Assembly (NCBI RefSeq): GCF_000685275.1
Contig: NZ_ARYK01000005.1
Coordinates: 186,001-250,000 of the forward strand
From: Hyphomonas johnsonii MHS-2
GTDB lineage: Bacteria; Pseudomonadota; Alphaproteobacteria; Caulobacterales; Hyphomonadaceae
DNA length: 64,000 bases
Direction of reading: 5' to 3'
The position numbers were made by a program, and so were the translations under genes. This document shows, one piece after another, positions 35,417 through 44,304 of the stretch; the first letter of the stretch is position 1; every line of letters starts with the position of its first letter. The notes beneath the pieces are model-generated. The model was not told the DNA's origin and searched no databases. It saw nothing but the letters and a program-made list of their open reading frames with translations.

Positions 35417-35890
35417 TCAGCCGAAAACGGGGCGCGTCACCATCAACCAGACGATCGCGAGCGCCGCGAAGAACGCCGGAAACCCGCAGGCAAACCATAT
35501 CCGGTACAGGCGGAAATAGCGCTCGGGCAGCGGCTGGCCAGCCTGTACCGCGGCGCGGGCGAGGTTGCGCATCTGGTGTTGTATCCAGACCACCGGTAAC
35601 CAGAACAGGCCGATCAAGACGTACAGCGCGAGCGAGGCAACCAGCCATCCTTCGGTCAGCGGCCAGCCTATGGCGCGCGCCAGAAGGACGCCTGTGACGG
35701 GCTGGGCGATCACGGCAGATGCCGTAAAGAGCCAGTCGGCCAGAACCACGATGGCGGCGGTGTGCGCGATCAGGCGCGCGTCGCGTGTCCTGTGCGCCAT
35801 GACCATGAAGAAGGCGATGCCGGCCCCCGTGCCAAGAATGACGGCTGCACCGAGAATGTGTGCCCAGCGCAGGAGGGGGATCCAGTCCAT
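35417..35890 (-). CDS. DUF2269 membrane protein
   Basis: A 157-residue protein with four predicted helices, starting MDWIPLLRWAHILGAAVILG. The early His in a membrane helix and the RDARLIAHTAAIVVLADWLF block fit DUF2269. Function unknown. Its ATG overlaps the end of the upstream fusion gene (35890), implying coupled translation and a joint membrane role. Confidence 0.82.
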   Translation of the reverse strand: MDWIPLLRWAHILGAAVILGTGAGIAFFMVMAHRTRDARLIAHTAAIVVLADWLFTASAVIAQPVTGVLLARAIGWPLTEGWLVASLALYVLIGLFWLPVVWIQHQMRNLARAAVQAGQPLPERYFRLYRIWFACGFPAFFAALAIVWLMVTRPVFG

Positions 35891-37182
35891 CAGCGCGACT
35901 CGGCCAGTGCGCCGACAATGACGGCGAGCGCAATTCCAGGGATCACTTTCACCATCGGGCCAAGCGGGTCGGCCCAGAGCCATGGCACGAAGATGGCGGC
36001 ACCGACCAGGTAGGCGAGGCTGAGCAGGATGGCCGCGAGGCAGGCGAGGCGCACAAGAGGGCGGACGAGGAGGCCCAGCCCGATGAGGATATCAAGTACG
36101 CCGCCGGAAAGAACAGCCAGTTTGACGAAAGGCGCCGGTACGGCACCCGCGATCAGGCCAAGCGCTGCGTCCTGGCGCAGGAGGCCGATCGTGCCGGACG
36201 CGATCCAGAACAGCGACAAAGTGATCAGCAGGAACGGAAACCAGAACATGGCGCGGGCGTGAATGCGTTCCTGAAGCGTCGACGGAAGGTCACGCAGGCT
36301 CTCGTCCAGTGTCCGCATCGTCTGGCCGCTTAGTGCCGGCCATGCCGCGGCATCGCCGAGCACATCGGTGGCGAGCACCCGCAGGGATGTGGTGCGCAGG
36401 GATGAGCGCCAGCCGAGATAGCTGGCGGCGTCCGCGAACAGGGCCACCACCCGGCCAAGGCCCAGCGGGACAGATACCGTGACAAGAGGCGGCCGGAAGC
36501 CGAGCCATTTCCGGACAGAGAGAGTCAGCGCGGTCAGCGTATGCGGTGCCTCCTCGACCAGCGCCGCATCAACGCCGGAAAGGGAGTGTTCAAGGGCGTG
36601 GAGAACGGCATTGGCGACGTCCCCGACATGGACAGTCTGGATCCTTGCCTGCCCCAGTGTGACGACCTGGATTGCGGGCATCGCTGCGAGGCGGCGGATC
36701 AGGCTGGTGCCGCCATAGGCATGGGGCGACAGGACGAGCCCCGGCCGCAGGATGGTCCAGTCGAGCCCGCTTGCTTTCAGCGCCTCATCCGCTTCGGCCT
36801 TTGTCCGGAAGAATTCGGTATCTGACGTGACGGTCGCGCCGGGCGCTGAAATCTGGACGAAGGCCCTTGCCCCGGATACCTCGCACGCCGCGATCAGGGC
36901 CTTGATCGCATCACGCTGCACCAGGGCCACCTGGTCGCGCAGGCCATTCTGCAAAAGGCCGGCCGCGTTGACGATCGCATCAACGCCTTCCAGCAGCGGC
37001 ATCCACTTGTCGGCAGAGGTGAGGGTCGAGATGTCGGCTGTGACCCAGTCGGCATCAGGTGCGACAATCAGGCCTTTCGAGGCGGACCGGCCAAGACCGG
37101 TCACCTGGTGTCCATGCGCCAGCAGGGTTTGTGTAATAGCGGTACCGATCAGCCCGTATGCGCCGAGAACCAGTACTCTCAA
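35890..37182 (-). CDS. NAD(P)-binding epimerase-like protein fused to DoxX-like membrane domain
   Basis: A 430-residue fusion. Residues 1 to about 220 form an atypical short-chain reductase/NmrA-like domain with GAYGLIGTAITQTLL as the nucleotide loop. From about residue 300 four membrane helices (starting ARAMFWFPFLLITLSLFWIA) match the DoxX-like group. Related fusions exist in proteobacteria; a role in redox chemistry of membrane quinones or lipids is a guess. Coupled to the DUF2269 gene downstream. Confidence 0.82.
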   Translation of the reverse strand: MRVLVLGAYGLIGTAITQTLLAHGHQVTGLGRSASKGLIVAPDADWVTADISTLTSADKWMPLLEGVDAIVNAAGLLQNGLRDQVALVQRDAIKALIAACEVSGARAFVQISAPGATVTSDTEFFRTKAEADEALKASGLDWTILRPGLVLSPHAYGGTSLIRRLAAMPAIQVVTLGQARIQTVHVGDVANAVLHALEHSLSGVDAALVEEAPHTLTALTLSVRKWLGFRPPLVTVSVPLGLGRVVALFADAASYLGWRSSLRTTSLRVLATDVLGDAAAWPALSGQTMRTLDESLRDLPSTLQERIHARAMFWFPFLLITLSLFWIASGTIGLLRQDAALGLIAGAVPAPFVKLAVLSGGVLDILIGLGLLVRPLVRLACLAAILLSLAYLVGAAIFVPWLWADPLGPMVKVIPGIALAVIVGALAESR

Positions 37183-37206
37183 TCCTGCCCCCTGTTCGTC
37201 GGCGTG

Positions 37207-38214
37207 TCAGCCGATGTATTTATTGGCGCTCGCGCTCTCGAGGAACTCCTGGAGCGGCGTGTTGTCCTTCATCTCGCTGACGGCTTTCCGCACGGCCTCG
37301 AACGACCGAGCCGCATAGCGCTGGGTCGCCTGTTCGAACAGGCCGTCGGCCAGGGTTGCCGAGAAGCGTTTGCGGTTGCGCGAGGCGCTCGCCGCATTGG
37401 CACTCGCCCAGGGCAGGTAGGTCACCGCAAGTTCGCCATCGAAGAGCGGCACAAGGGTGGATTCCAGCGCAGCGAGGTCTTCGAACGGGCCACCGGCTTT
37501 CGGGTCTTCCATGTGTTCGCACCAGGCGGTGACGAAAGGCGCCCGGTCGTTCAGCCACACGCTGGGTGTCGGGTCGAGCAGCATCTGCTGGAACTGCGCG
37601 GCAATCGAGAAATCGGCTACCGAAGGGCGGCCGCCGAAGATGAACAGGTGGTCTTGCAGGTGCGTGTTCAGGCGCAAGGCAAACCGCCGGTAGGAGGATT
37701 CCAGCGTTTCGGAATTCTCGGCACCGGCGCCAACCAGCGGCAACCGCGCGGCCATGCGCTCGGCGATCTGCTTTTGCGGCGCCTTGCGGGCCCGTGGCGG
37801 CTTGCCGTCATAGAGTTGTGTGAGGACGCGCAGGGCGGCCGCCTCGCGATCCGGTGACTGGCCCCAACGCTGCTGGAACATGCACTTGTTCAGCCATTCG
37901 TCGCCATAGTCCTCGAGCACCAGGGCCAGCGCCGCGCAGGCGGCGTCGTCCGGCACGGTCGATGGTTCCGGATGGTCGGCCTCGAGCGCCGACAGGATGG
38001 CGGTCGAGTCCTGGCTGACGGGCCGCTGCGGCGACACGAGCAGTGGAACGGTCGCCAGTGTCTGGGCATTGGCCTGGAAGTCAGGCTCGTTGTTGCGCGA
38101 GCGCGGGATCCATTCAAACCCGACGCCCTTGTACCGCAGGAACGAGCGGACCTTGAGAGAATAGGGAGAGGTGTCTGCCCCGAACAGGCGATAATCAGTC
38201 ATCAGGATACTCAT
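37207..38214 (-). CDS. Glutathione S-transferase family protein (extended)
   Basis: A 335-residue protein with an N-terminal thioredoxin-fold GST domain (YRLFGADTSPYSLKVRSFLRY, VPLLVSP, QDSTAIL with the glutathione-binding Asp-Ser) and a helical C-terminal domain with SVADFSIAAQFQQM. It is over 100 residues longer than a classical GST, the extra being C-terminal helical sequence after about 230. The exact reaction is unknown. ATG 38214 starts the domain cleanly. Confidence 0.88.
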   Translation of the reverse strand: MSILMTDYRLFGADTSPYSLKVRSFLRYKGVGFEWIPRSRNNEPDFQANAQTLATVPLLVSPQRPVSQDSTAILSALEADHPEPSTVPDDAACAALALVLEDYGDEWLNKCMFQQRWGQSPDREAAALRVLTQLYDGKPPRARKAPQKQIAERMAARLPLVGAGAENSETLESSYRRFALRLNTHLQDHLFIFGGRPSVADFSIAAQFQQMLLDPTPSVWLNDRAPFVTAWCEHMEDPKAGGPFEDLAALESTLVPLFDGELAVTYLPWASANAASASRNRKRFSATLADGLFEQATQRYAARSFEAVRKAVSEMKDNTPLQEFLESASANKYIG

Positions 38215-38342
38215 GTTGGCTTGGCCCTTGTCTAGGGACTTAGCCTGCAACTGCCAAGCAGCGTTTGCCGCAGGGGCCGAGAATCGCTATGCGCAGCGGG
38301 GACAGCGGCCGGGGCGGGCCGAAAGACAGAAGGACGCAGACA

Positions 38343-39392
38343 ATGCGCGCAATGCATGTGATGGCCGGTGCGGCCGAGGGCGGAGCCGAGAACATCATGC
38401 TGGAGTCCGTGCTGGCGCTGGCCGAGGCCGGCGTGGAGCAGCACGTCGTGACGCGGCCGGACAATGCCTTCCGTGTGCAGAAATTTCGTGAAGCCGGAAT
38501 TGGCGTCGATGTCGCACCATTCAACAACAGCTGGCCCTTCCCGACGCGGCGCACGCTGGCAGAGGCGATCAAGCAGTTCCAGCCGGATGTCATCGAATAC
38601 TGGATGGGCCGCGCCGGACAGTTCGCTCCGAAGCAGTACCGTGCCCGCTCGATTGCCTGGTATGGCGGCTATTACAAACTGTCGCGCTTTGCCAATTGCG
38701 AGTGGCATGTCGGCCTGACCATCGACCTGCTGCGCCACATCAGGGAGCAGGGCGTCAGCGAGGATCGCTCGGTTATCGTGCACACCTATGCAGACTTCAC
38801 CGGCGAGGCACCTGCCAGCCGTGCGGCCCTGTCGACGCCGGACGATGCGCCCGTTGCGCTTGCACTGGCCCGCTTGCATGAAAAAAAGGGCCTCGACACG
38901 CTGCTTGACGCGACAGCGAAGATTGACGGGCTGTATGTGTGGATTGCGGGCGAGGGGCCGATCGAGGCAGAGCTGAAAGCACATTGCGCCCGGCTTGGTC
39001 TCGACGACCGGGTGCGCTTCCTGGGCTGGCGCAACGACCGCGGCGCGTTGCTTGCTGCGTGCGATGTCGTGGCCTTCCCGTCGCGCTACGAACCATTCGG
39101 GACGGTCACGGTCGATGCCTGGGCCGCCTCGCGCCCGCTGGTTGCGGCCGACGCGGTCGGGCCGGCGGCCTATGTCAAGGACGGTGTCAACGGCCTGCTC
39201 GTGCCCAAGAATGATGTCGATGCGCTGGCCGATGCGTTGCGCAAGGTGACCACTGACAAGGCGCTGGCGGCAAAACTGGTCGCAGGCGGGCGTGCCTCCT
39301 ACGAGGCGCAATTCACCAAGACGGTGTTCCAGCGCGATTCACTGGCGCTCTACGAGAAAGTCGCGGCCCATGCCGGGCCGTTTGGTGCCTGA
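38343..39392 (+). CDS. Glycosyltransferase family 4 protein
   Basis: A 349-residue retaining GT-B enzyme. The N-terminal AGAAEGGAENIML is the acceptor-side glycine loop; the donor half has LARLHEKKGLDTLLDA, WIAGEGPIEAEL and the E-x7-E region RYEPFGTVTVDAWAA. It should transfer a sugar to an envelope glycan or lipid. AAGGA precedes ATG 38343. It stands alone, divergent from the GST and convergent with the deaminase gene. Confidence 0.9.
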   Translation: MRAMHVMAGAAEGGAENIMLESVLALAEAGVEQHVVTRPDNAFRVQKFREAGIGVDVAPFNNSWPFPTRRTLAEAIKQFQPDVIEYWMGRAGQFAPKQYRARSIAWYGGYYKLSRFANCEWHVGLTIDLLRHIREQGVSEDRSVIVHTYADFTGEAPASRAALSTPDDAPVALALARLHEKKGLDTLLDATAKIDGLYVWIAGEGPIEAELKAHCARLGLDDRVRFLGWRNDRGALLAACDVVAFPSRYEPFGTVTVDAWAASRPLVAADAVGPAAYVKDGVNGLLVPKNDVDALADALRKVTTDKALAAKLVAGGRASYEAQFTKTVFQRDSLALYEKVAAHAGPFGA

Positions 39393-39401
39393 CGGCCGGA
39401 C

Positions 39402-39857
39402 TCAGCCGATCGACCGGAAAAACCTGTCATAAAGGCCCGCTGCCGTGTGTCGGCCAAGGCCGATGTCCACGCGGATACCGGCCAGCCGCAGGGCGGTGAC
39501 CCCGCCATCGGCGAGCGGGTGCGGATCACGGATGGCGCAGACAACCCGGGCGAGGCCGGCTTCTTTCAGCCGGGCCGAGCAGGAGGGCGACCCGTTGGAG
39601 CGCTCCCGGCAGGGTTCGAGGGTGACATAGGCAGTGCCGCCGCGCGCGGCTTCGCCGGCTTCATCCAGCGCAATCTCTTCGGCATGGGGGCGCCCGCCAA
39701 GGGCTGTCACCCCTTCACCGACCGGGTGGCCGTCGCGGTCCAGGATGACGCAGCCGACGGACGGGTTCTCGCCGGTCAGGCCCTGGTTCAGCCGGGCGAG
39801 CGCAAAGGCGCGTCCCATCATCCGCCGATCGCGGCGGCGGGTGATCCGGTATGTCAT
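39402..39857 (-). CDS. RibD-like stand-alone deaminase domain protein
   Basis: A 151-residue zinc deaminase. PHAEEIAL holds the zinc His and catalytic Glu; TLEPCRERSNGSPSC gives the two zinc Cys with a spacing like the PC-x7-C of RibD. The preceding NPSVGCVILD is the RibD substrate block. There is no reductase domain, so it resembles only half of RibD; a riboflavin step or another pyrimidine deamination are both possible. Overlaps gpmA by four bases (ATGA). Confidence 0.85.
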   Translation of the reverse strand: MTYRITRRRDRRMMGRAFALARLNQGLTGENPSVGCVILDRDGHPVGEGVTALGGRPHAEEIALDEAGEAARGGTAYVTLEPCRERSNGSPSCSARLKEAGLARVVCAIRDPHPLADGGVTALRLAGIRVDIGLGRHTAAGLYDRFFRSIG

Positions 39858-40567
39858 GGCAGGTCCGGAAGCGAAGCGCTGCGCGCTGAATCCAAATACC
39901 GAACTTTGGTCGGCTTCAGGTTGGCGTCGAGGTCGATCAGGAGCGGGTTGCCGGTCGGAATCTCGATCCCGGTAATGGACTCATCCGGCACATTGAAGAG
40001 ATGCTTGACCAGCGCGCGCAGTGAATTGCCGTGGGCGGCGATCACGGTATCGGTGCCGGCGGCCAGGACTGGCGTGATATCGCTGGTCCAGTACGGCAAT
40101 ACGCGCTCCAGCGTGTTCTTCAGGCTCTCTGTCGCCGGCACGTCGATACCGCGATAGCGTGGATCCTGCGCCGGATCGAACGGATTGCCGGCTTCGATCG
40201 GCGGTGGGGGAATGTCGTAGGACCGACGCCAGATATGTACCTGTTCGGCACCATGCTTCACGGCGGTCTCCGCCTTGTCGAGCCCGGTCAGGCCGCCATA
40301 ATGCCGTTCGTTCAGGCGCCAGCTCTTTTCGACGGGCAGCCAGACACGGTTCATTTCCGTCAGCGCCATCCACAGCGTGCGAATGGCGCGGGTCTGCAGG
40401 CTGGTGAAAGCCATCCGGAAATCTGCATCGACATCCTTCAGCATCTGGCCGGAGTGGCGCGCTTCGGCTTCGCCCTTCTCGGTCAGGTCAGCGTCCCACC
40501 AGCCAGTGAAACGGTTTTCGAGGTTCCAGGCCGATTGGCCGTGGCGGACGAGGGCAAGTTTTGTCAT
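39854..40567 (-). CDS. gpmA: 2,3-bisphosphoglycerate-dependent phosphoglycerate mutase
   Basis: A 237-residue glycolytic enzyme interconverting 3- and 2-phosphoglycerate. LVRHGQSAWNLENRFTGWWD has the phosphohistidine (RHG) and NRFTGW signature; ERHYGGLTGLDKAE and HGNSLRALVKHL carry the second catalytic His and conserved acid. Length is typical. The downstream deaminase gene is translationally coupled. Confidence 0.96.
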   Translation of the reverse strand: MTKLALVRHGQSAWNLENRFTGWWDADLTEKGEAEARHSGQMLKDVDADFRMAFTSLQTRAIRTLWMALTEMNRVWLPVEKSWRLNERHYGGLTGLDKAETAVKHGAEQVHIWRRSYDIPPPPIEAGNPFDPAQDPRYRGIDVPATESLKNTLERVLPYWTSDITPVLAAGTDTVIAAHGNSLRALVKHLFNVPDESITGIEIPTGNPLLIDLDANLKPTKVRYLDSARSASLPDLP

Positions 40568-40637
40568 CGGAGGGCTCTCTTCAATTCGGCGCCACGAAAG
40601 GCAACTGGCGGTCTTTTCGGGGTTTAAGCGGCAAGAT

Positions 40638-41780
40638 TCAAGCGCGCATGATGCGCATCAGTTCGGAGAAGGCCAGCACGACATGGTATCCGGTCGACGC
40701 GGGCATGTCGCGCACCAGCACTTCGCCCTTGGCGCTGTAATGGTCGATCCAGCCGCCATCGGGGGTCAGGAACTCGTCCATGAGGACATCGAAGCTTTGG
40801 CACGCGGCGTCTGCGAAGCGGTCGTCACGCGTGGATTCGAACATCGCCAGATGGGCCTTGAGCGCCTCGGTCTGGGGCCAGGTGCGGCGCGAGCCGTCCT
40901 CGGCCGTGGCACCGCGCGTGACCTCCTGACAGGCCCGGCCATCCTGGTCGAGCGAGGAAATGCCGAATGTATACAGCCGCGTTGCCGCATCAGGCACAGG
41001 CAGGCCGGCGGCGGCGGCGTACGTATGCAGCAGCCAGACCCATTCGAACTGATGGCCGGGTTCGACGATTTCGGCATCGCGCCCGGTGGGCTCCTGCCAC
41101 CCTGTGGTGAAGCGCTCGCCCAGAAGGCCGCCGGGCCCGGCGGTGAAGCGTGTCTCGAACAGGCTGATGATCTCGCCCGCACGGGCGAGATAGGGTGTGT
41201 CCGGGTCTGCGCGGTGGAGTGCCAGGCAGGCTTCCAGCAGGTGCATGTGCGGGTTCTGCAGGCGCATGGGTGGCGGTGGCAGGGTCTCGGCGTACCCGCC
41301 ATTCGTCCGGTCGCGCATCTGGCGGTCGACAGAATCCAGCAGTGCATTGGCACTCGCCCGGACTGCGCCGGTTCCGCCGAGTGCCGCGCCGGCCTCGGCG
41401 AGGGCGAGCAGCGTGAACGCGATATCGTAGAGGTCTGCGGTGTCGTCCGCCCAGCCGGTTCCGTCGGCCCGCAGTGTCCGGCCAACCAGGCCGTCGGGCC
41501 GGCGGGCCAGGCCGGTGAGGACACCAAGGCCAAGTTCTATCCGGTCGCGCGCCATGTCCGGTCGCCAGCCGAGCCGCAGCGCCTCGGTGAATACGTAGGT
41601 CTGACGGGCCTGAACGCGGACGCGCGTGGTGTCGGTGTCGGCGGGCGTATGGTCAAGGTTGAGGGTCTCGCGAAACAGGCCACCGGGGCCGACGCCGCGT
41701 TCGGCCCATAGCGGGAAACAGGCGTCCATCAGCCAATGGCGCGCTTCCTTCGCTCTTCGCAGGAGAGCTGGCTTCGACAT
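40638..41780 (-). CDS. AGE-family sugar epimerase/isomerase
   Basis: A 380-residue alpha/alpha-barrel protein of the N-acylglucosamine 2-epimerase family. RQTYVFTEALRLGW, NPHMHLLEACLALH, GHQFEWVWLLHTYA and GWIDHYSAKGE correspond to the conserved barrel helices with catalytic His residues. Members act on mannose, glucosamine, mannose-6-phosphate or cellobiose; the sequence does not decide which. Divergent from the next gene. Confidence 0.88.
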   Translation of the reverse strand: MSKPALLRRAKEARHWLMDACFPLWAERGVGPGGLFRETLNLDHTPADTDTTRVRVQARQTYVFTEALRLGWRPDMARDRIELGLGVLTGLARRPDGLVGRTLRADGTGWADDTADLYDIAFTLLALAEAGAALGGTGAVRASANALLDSVDRQMRDRTNGGYAETLPPPPMRLQNPHMHLLEACLALHRADPDTPYLARAGEIISLFETRFTAGPGGLLGERFTTGWQEPTGRDAEIVEPGHQFEWVWLLHTYAAAAGLPVPDAATRLYTFGISSLDQDGRACQEVTRGATAEDGSRRTWPQTEALKAHLAMFESTRDDRFADAACQSFDVLMDEFLTPDGGWIDHYSAKGEVLVRDMPASTGYHVVLAFSELMRIMRA

Positions 41781-41864
41781 GACGACGGGTCCCTAAAAAG
41801 CACTGCAGGCGTCGCATTCGCCTCGCCAAACCGTTCGCGCTCCTGCTATCAGCAGATGCATTGA

Positions 41865-42515
41865 ATGGCTAGCGCTTCGCGCGTCGGCCCCGGCTGGAAG
41901 GATGTTCAATTGCGAGACCGCTTTTTCTTTGCGTCCGCATTGGTGCTGGCTGCGCTGATGGTGTTCCTGGCGATCCGGCCCGGCATCGGCGCCCTGCCGA
42001 CCGGGCCTGTCGCTGGAGACGGCACGCACTACGACAAGATCGTGGTGCAGGGAAACTACCTCCACAAGGTCTTCGCTGGCGGCAATGCGAAGACTGAACT
42101 TGTCGAAGGTGATGGCGGCAAGAAGCTGCTCTTCGTCGAGGCGGCCGCGGGGGTCTTGCGTGACCAGCCGGAACTCGGGCCGCACTTCCGTCTCGCTGGC
42201 GACCTCGAGACCCAGTTTTCCAGCATGACAATCCGGGTCACGGTCCGGATGCGCCCGGCCGATGACCGCGGCGCAATGCAGGCAGCGGTCAATTACTCCG
42301 CTGGCAGGGTGGGTGAATCCGGCTGGCAGATATTCGACCTTCAGCCGGTGTTTACGGATTTCAGCTTCGACTATGACGTGCCGATCGCGATTGGCGAACA
42401 GGGTGTCGACTATCTCGGCATTCGTCCGGTCGTGCCGGAGAAAAGCCGCGCCCTGCTGGTCGAGCGGGTGACGTTCGAGCGGCTCGGGCGCTGGGTCGAG
42501 TCCTCGCAGCCCTAG
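41865..42515 (+). CDS. Membrane-anchored hypothetical protein
   Basis: A 216-residue protein I do not recognise. One N-terminal membrane helix (FFFASALVLAALMVFLAI, about residues 20-40) is followed by about 170 residues with a beta-rich, carbohydrate-binding-module-like look (LRDQPELGPHFRLAGD, SMTIRVTVRMRPADD, SGWQIFDLQPVFTDFSF). It is likely exposed to the periplasm. Start at 41865 is uncertain: a more internal start near the helix is possible. Its stop overlaps the convergent amidase stop. Confidence 0.75.
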   Translation: MASASRVGPGWKDVQLRDRFFFASALVLAALMVFLAIRPGIGALPTGPVAGDGTHYDKIVVQGNYLHKVFAGGNAKTELVEGDGGKKLLFVEAAAGVLRDQPELGPHFRLAGDLETQFSSMTIRVTVRMRPADDRGAMQAAVNYSAGRVGESGWQIFDLQPVFTDFSFDYDVPIAIGEQGVDYLGIRPVVPEKSRALLVERVTFERLGRWVESSQP

Positions 42516-44251
42516 AGTGCCGGCTGGACCTTCGCCACATCCAGACGCGCCTCCAGCGCGCGGCCGAGCGTCAGCATCGGGCCTTCCCGGAACAGCGGCG
42601 ACCACAGTGAAATGGCGACCGGCGTGCGGGCGGTCGGCGCCTCGGGATTGGCATCGGCATCGAACAGTGTCCGCGGGCGCGTCTCGTCGAAACCGCAGCG
42701 CATGACGAGGCAGGGGTGACCGGTGAAATTTGTCGGCGTCAGCATGCCGCTGGTAAAGCTCGGCCCGATCACGACATCGACTCCCTCGAACGCCGTGTGC
42801 ATCGCCTGCATCCATTTGCGGCGCAGGCGGTCAACCTGGATCAGGTCGATCGCGCTGATGAAGCGGGCGGCGCGGAACGTATTCGGCCAGGCCACATCGT
42901 CCTGCCATTTGAGTTCGTCATCACGATTGGACAGGGTCAGGTCCTCAAACGCCGCAGCGGCCTCGGCAAAGAGTTGCAGCGAAAGTGGCCCGGACTCGAG
43001 GTCGGGCCGCCGGAAGTCGACGAGCTGTGCGCCTAGCCCGCGGGCCGCTTCGATGGCGGCGCGCTCGGTTGCGGTTGCCACGTCCATCCAGGCCGGATCG
43101 ACACCGAGCCGGATGTCGGCGAGCGGCAGGGCGTGGTCATAGGCGAAGCCGGCGTCGATCGAGCCCGCATCGGCCGGGTCGTAGCCATTGATGGCTTCCA
43201 GGACGAGGGCGCAATCCTCGACGCTGCGCCCCATCGGGCCGGTCTTGTCGAGTGACCAGCAGAGCGCCATACCGCCGGCGCGGCTGACCCGCCCGAACGT
43301 GGGACGGATCGCGGTCGTGCCGCAGCGCATTGCGGGAGAGACCAGTGATCCGAGCGTTTCGGTGCCGATGGCAAAGGCGCACAGGCCGGCCGCCGTTGCG
43401 CTGGCCGACCCGGCGCTCGACCCGGAGGAGCCTTCACGCGGATCGAACGGATTGCGGGTCACGCCGCCGAACCAGATGTCGCCATAGGCGAGCGCGCCGC
43501 ACGTGGTCTTTCCGAGCAGGACAGCACCTGCCGCTTTCAGCCGGCGGACAATCGCGCTGTCGCCATTCGGCTGCTGGTCCTTGTACGGGCTGGCGCCCCA
43601 GGTGGTCGGCGCGCCTTCGGCATCGAACAGGTCTTTCACCGCATACGGGATGCCGTGCAGCGGACCACGAACCGTGCCGGCCGCGATCTCGGCGTCTATG
43701 GCGTCGGCTTCTGCGCGGGCGCGTTCGGCCATGACGGTGACGAAACATTCCAGCTTTGGCGCATAGGATTCGATGCGCCGGAGGTAGATGTCCGTGATGG
43801 CCCGGCTGGTGATGGTGCCGGCGCGCAGCCAGGTGCCCAGTTGACGGATGGAGGCAAAGGCGACGTCGATTTCGCCCGGTTTGGCACCGAGCTGGAACGG
43901 CGACACCCGGACACGTGTTTCGGCCGGGATTTGATAATCGACACCGGGCAGGCGTGGGTCAAAGACGGTGGCTGGCGCCAGGCTGTTGGGCTTGTCGACG
44001 CTGCGCAGCTGGGCAAGCATTTCGAGGCGCCTGTCGAGTTCGGCCGCCATCTGGGCGCGTTCGGAATCCGTGTAGGTGACGCCGAACAAGTCCTCGCTGG
44101 CGGCAATCTTGTCCGGCGATGGTCCACCCGGAATGTTCACTGCCTCATCAGGCTTCGAACAGGCGGCAACAGCGATGCCAGCGAGCCCGGCGCCTGCGCC
44201 GATCAGGAGGTCGCGCCGGGATCCCCCGGCCTTGCGGTTCGTGTCGCTCAT
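42512..44251 (-). CDS. Amidase-signature enzyme, exported lipoprotein
   Basis: A 579-residue serine hydrolase of the amidase signature family. The Ser-cisSer-Lys triad is visible in YAVKDLFDAEG and REGSSGSSAGSASATA, with the oxyanion GTETLGSLVSPA block following. The N-terminus SRRDLLIGAGAG then VAAC looks like a twin-arginine signal with lipobox, so it would act in the periplasm. About 90 extra residues precede the domain. ATG 44251 follows AGGGG. Substrate unknown. Divergent from the prolyl oligopeptidase gene. Confidence 0.9.
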   Translation of the reverse strand: MSDTNRKAGGSRRDLLIGAGAGLAGIAVAACSKPDEAVNIPGGPSPDKIAASEDLFGVTYTDSERAQMAAELDRRLEMLAQLRSVDKPNSLAPATVFDPRLPGVDYQIPAETRVRVSPFQLGAKPGEIDVAFASIRQLGTWLRAGTITSRAITDIYLRRIESYAPKLECFVTVMAERARAEADAIDAEIAAGTVRGPLHGIPYAVKDLFDAEGAPTTWGASPYKDQQPNGDSAIVRRLKAAGAVLLGKTTCGALAYGDIWFGGVTRNPFDPREGSSGSSAGSASATAAGLCAFAIGTETLGSLVSPAMRCGTTAIRPTFGRVSRAGGMALCWSLDKTGPMGRSVEDCALVLEAINGYDPADAGSIDAGFAYDHALPLADIRLGVDPAWMDVATATERAAIEAARGLGAQLVDFRRPDLESGPLSLQLFAEAAAAFEDLTLSNRDDELKWQDDVAWPNTFRAARFISAIDLIQVDRLRRKWMQAMHTAFEGVDVVIGPSFTSGMLTPTNFTGHPCLVMRCGFDETRPRTLFDADANPEAPTARTPVAISLWSPLFREGPMLTLGRALEARLDVAKVQPAL

Positions 44252-44304
44252 TTGCATCCCCTGATAATTGCCTTGGTATTCATCCGGGACTATGTCGGTC
44301 AGCC

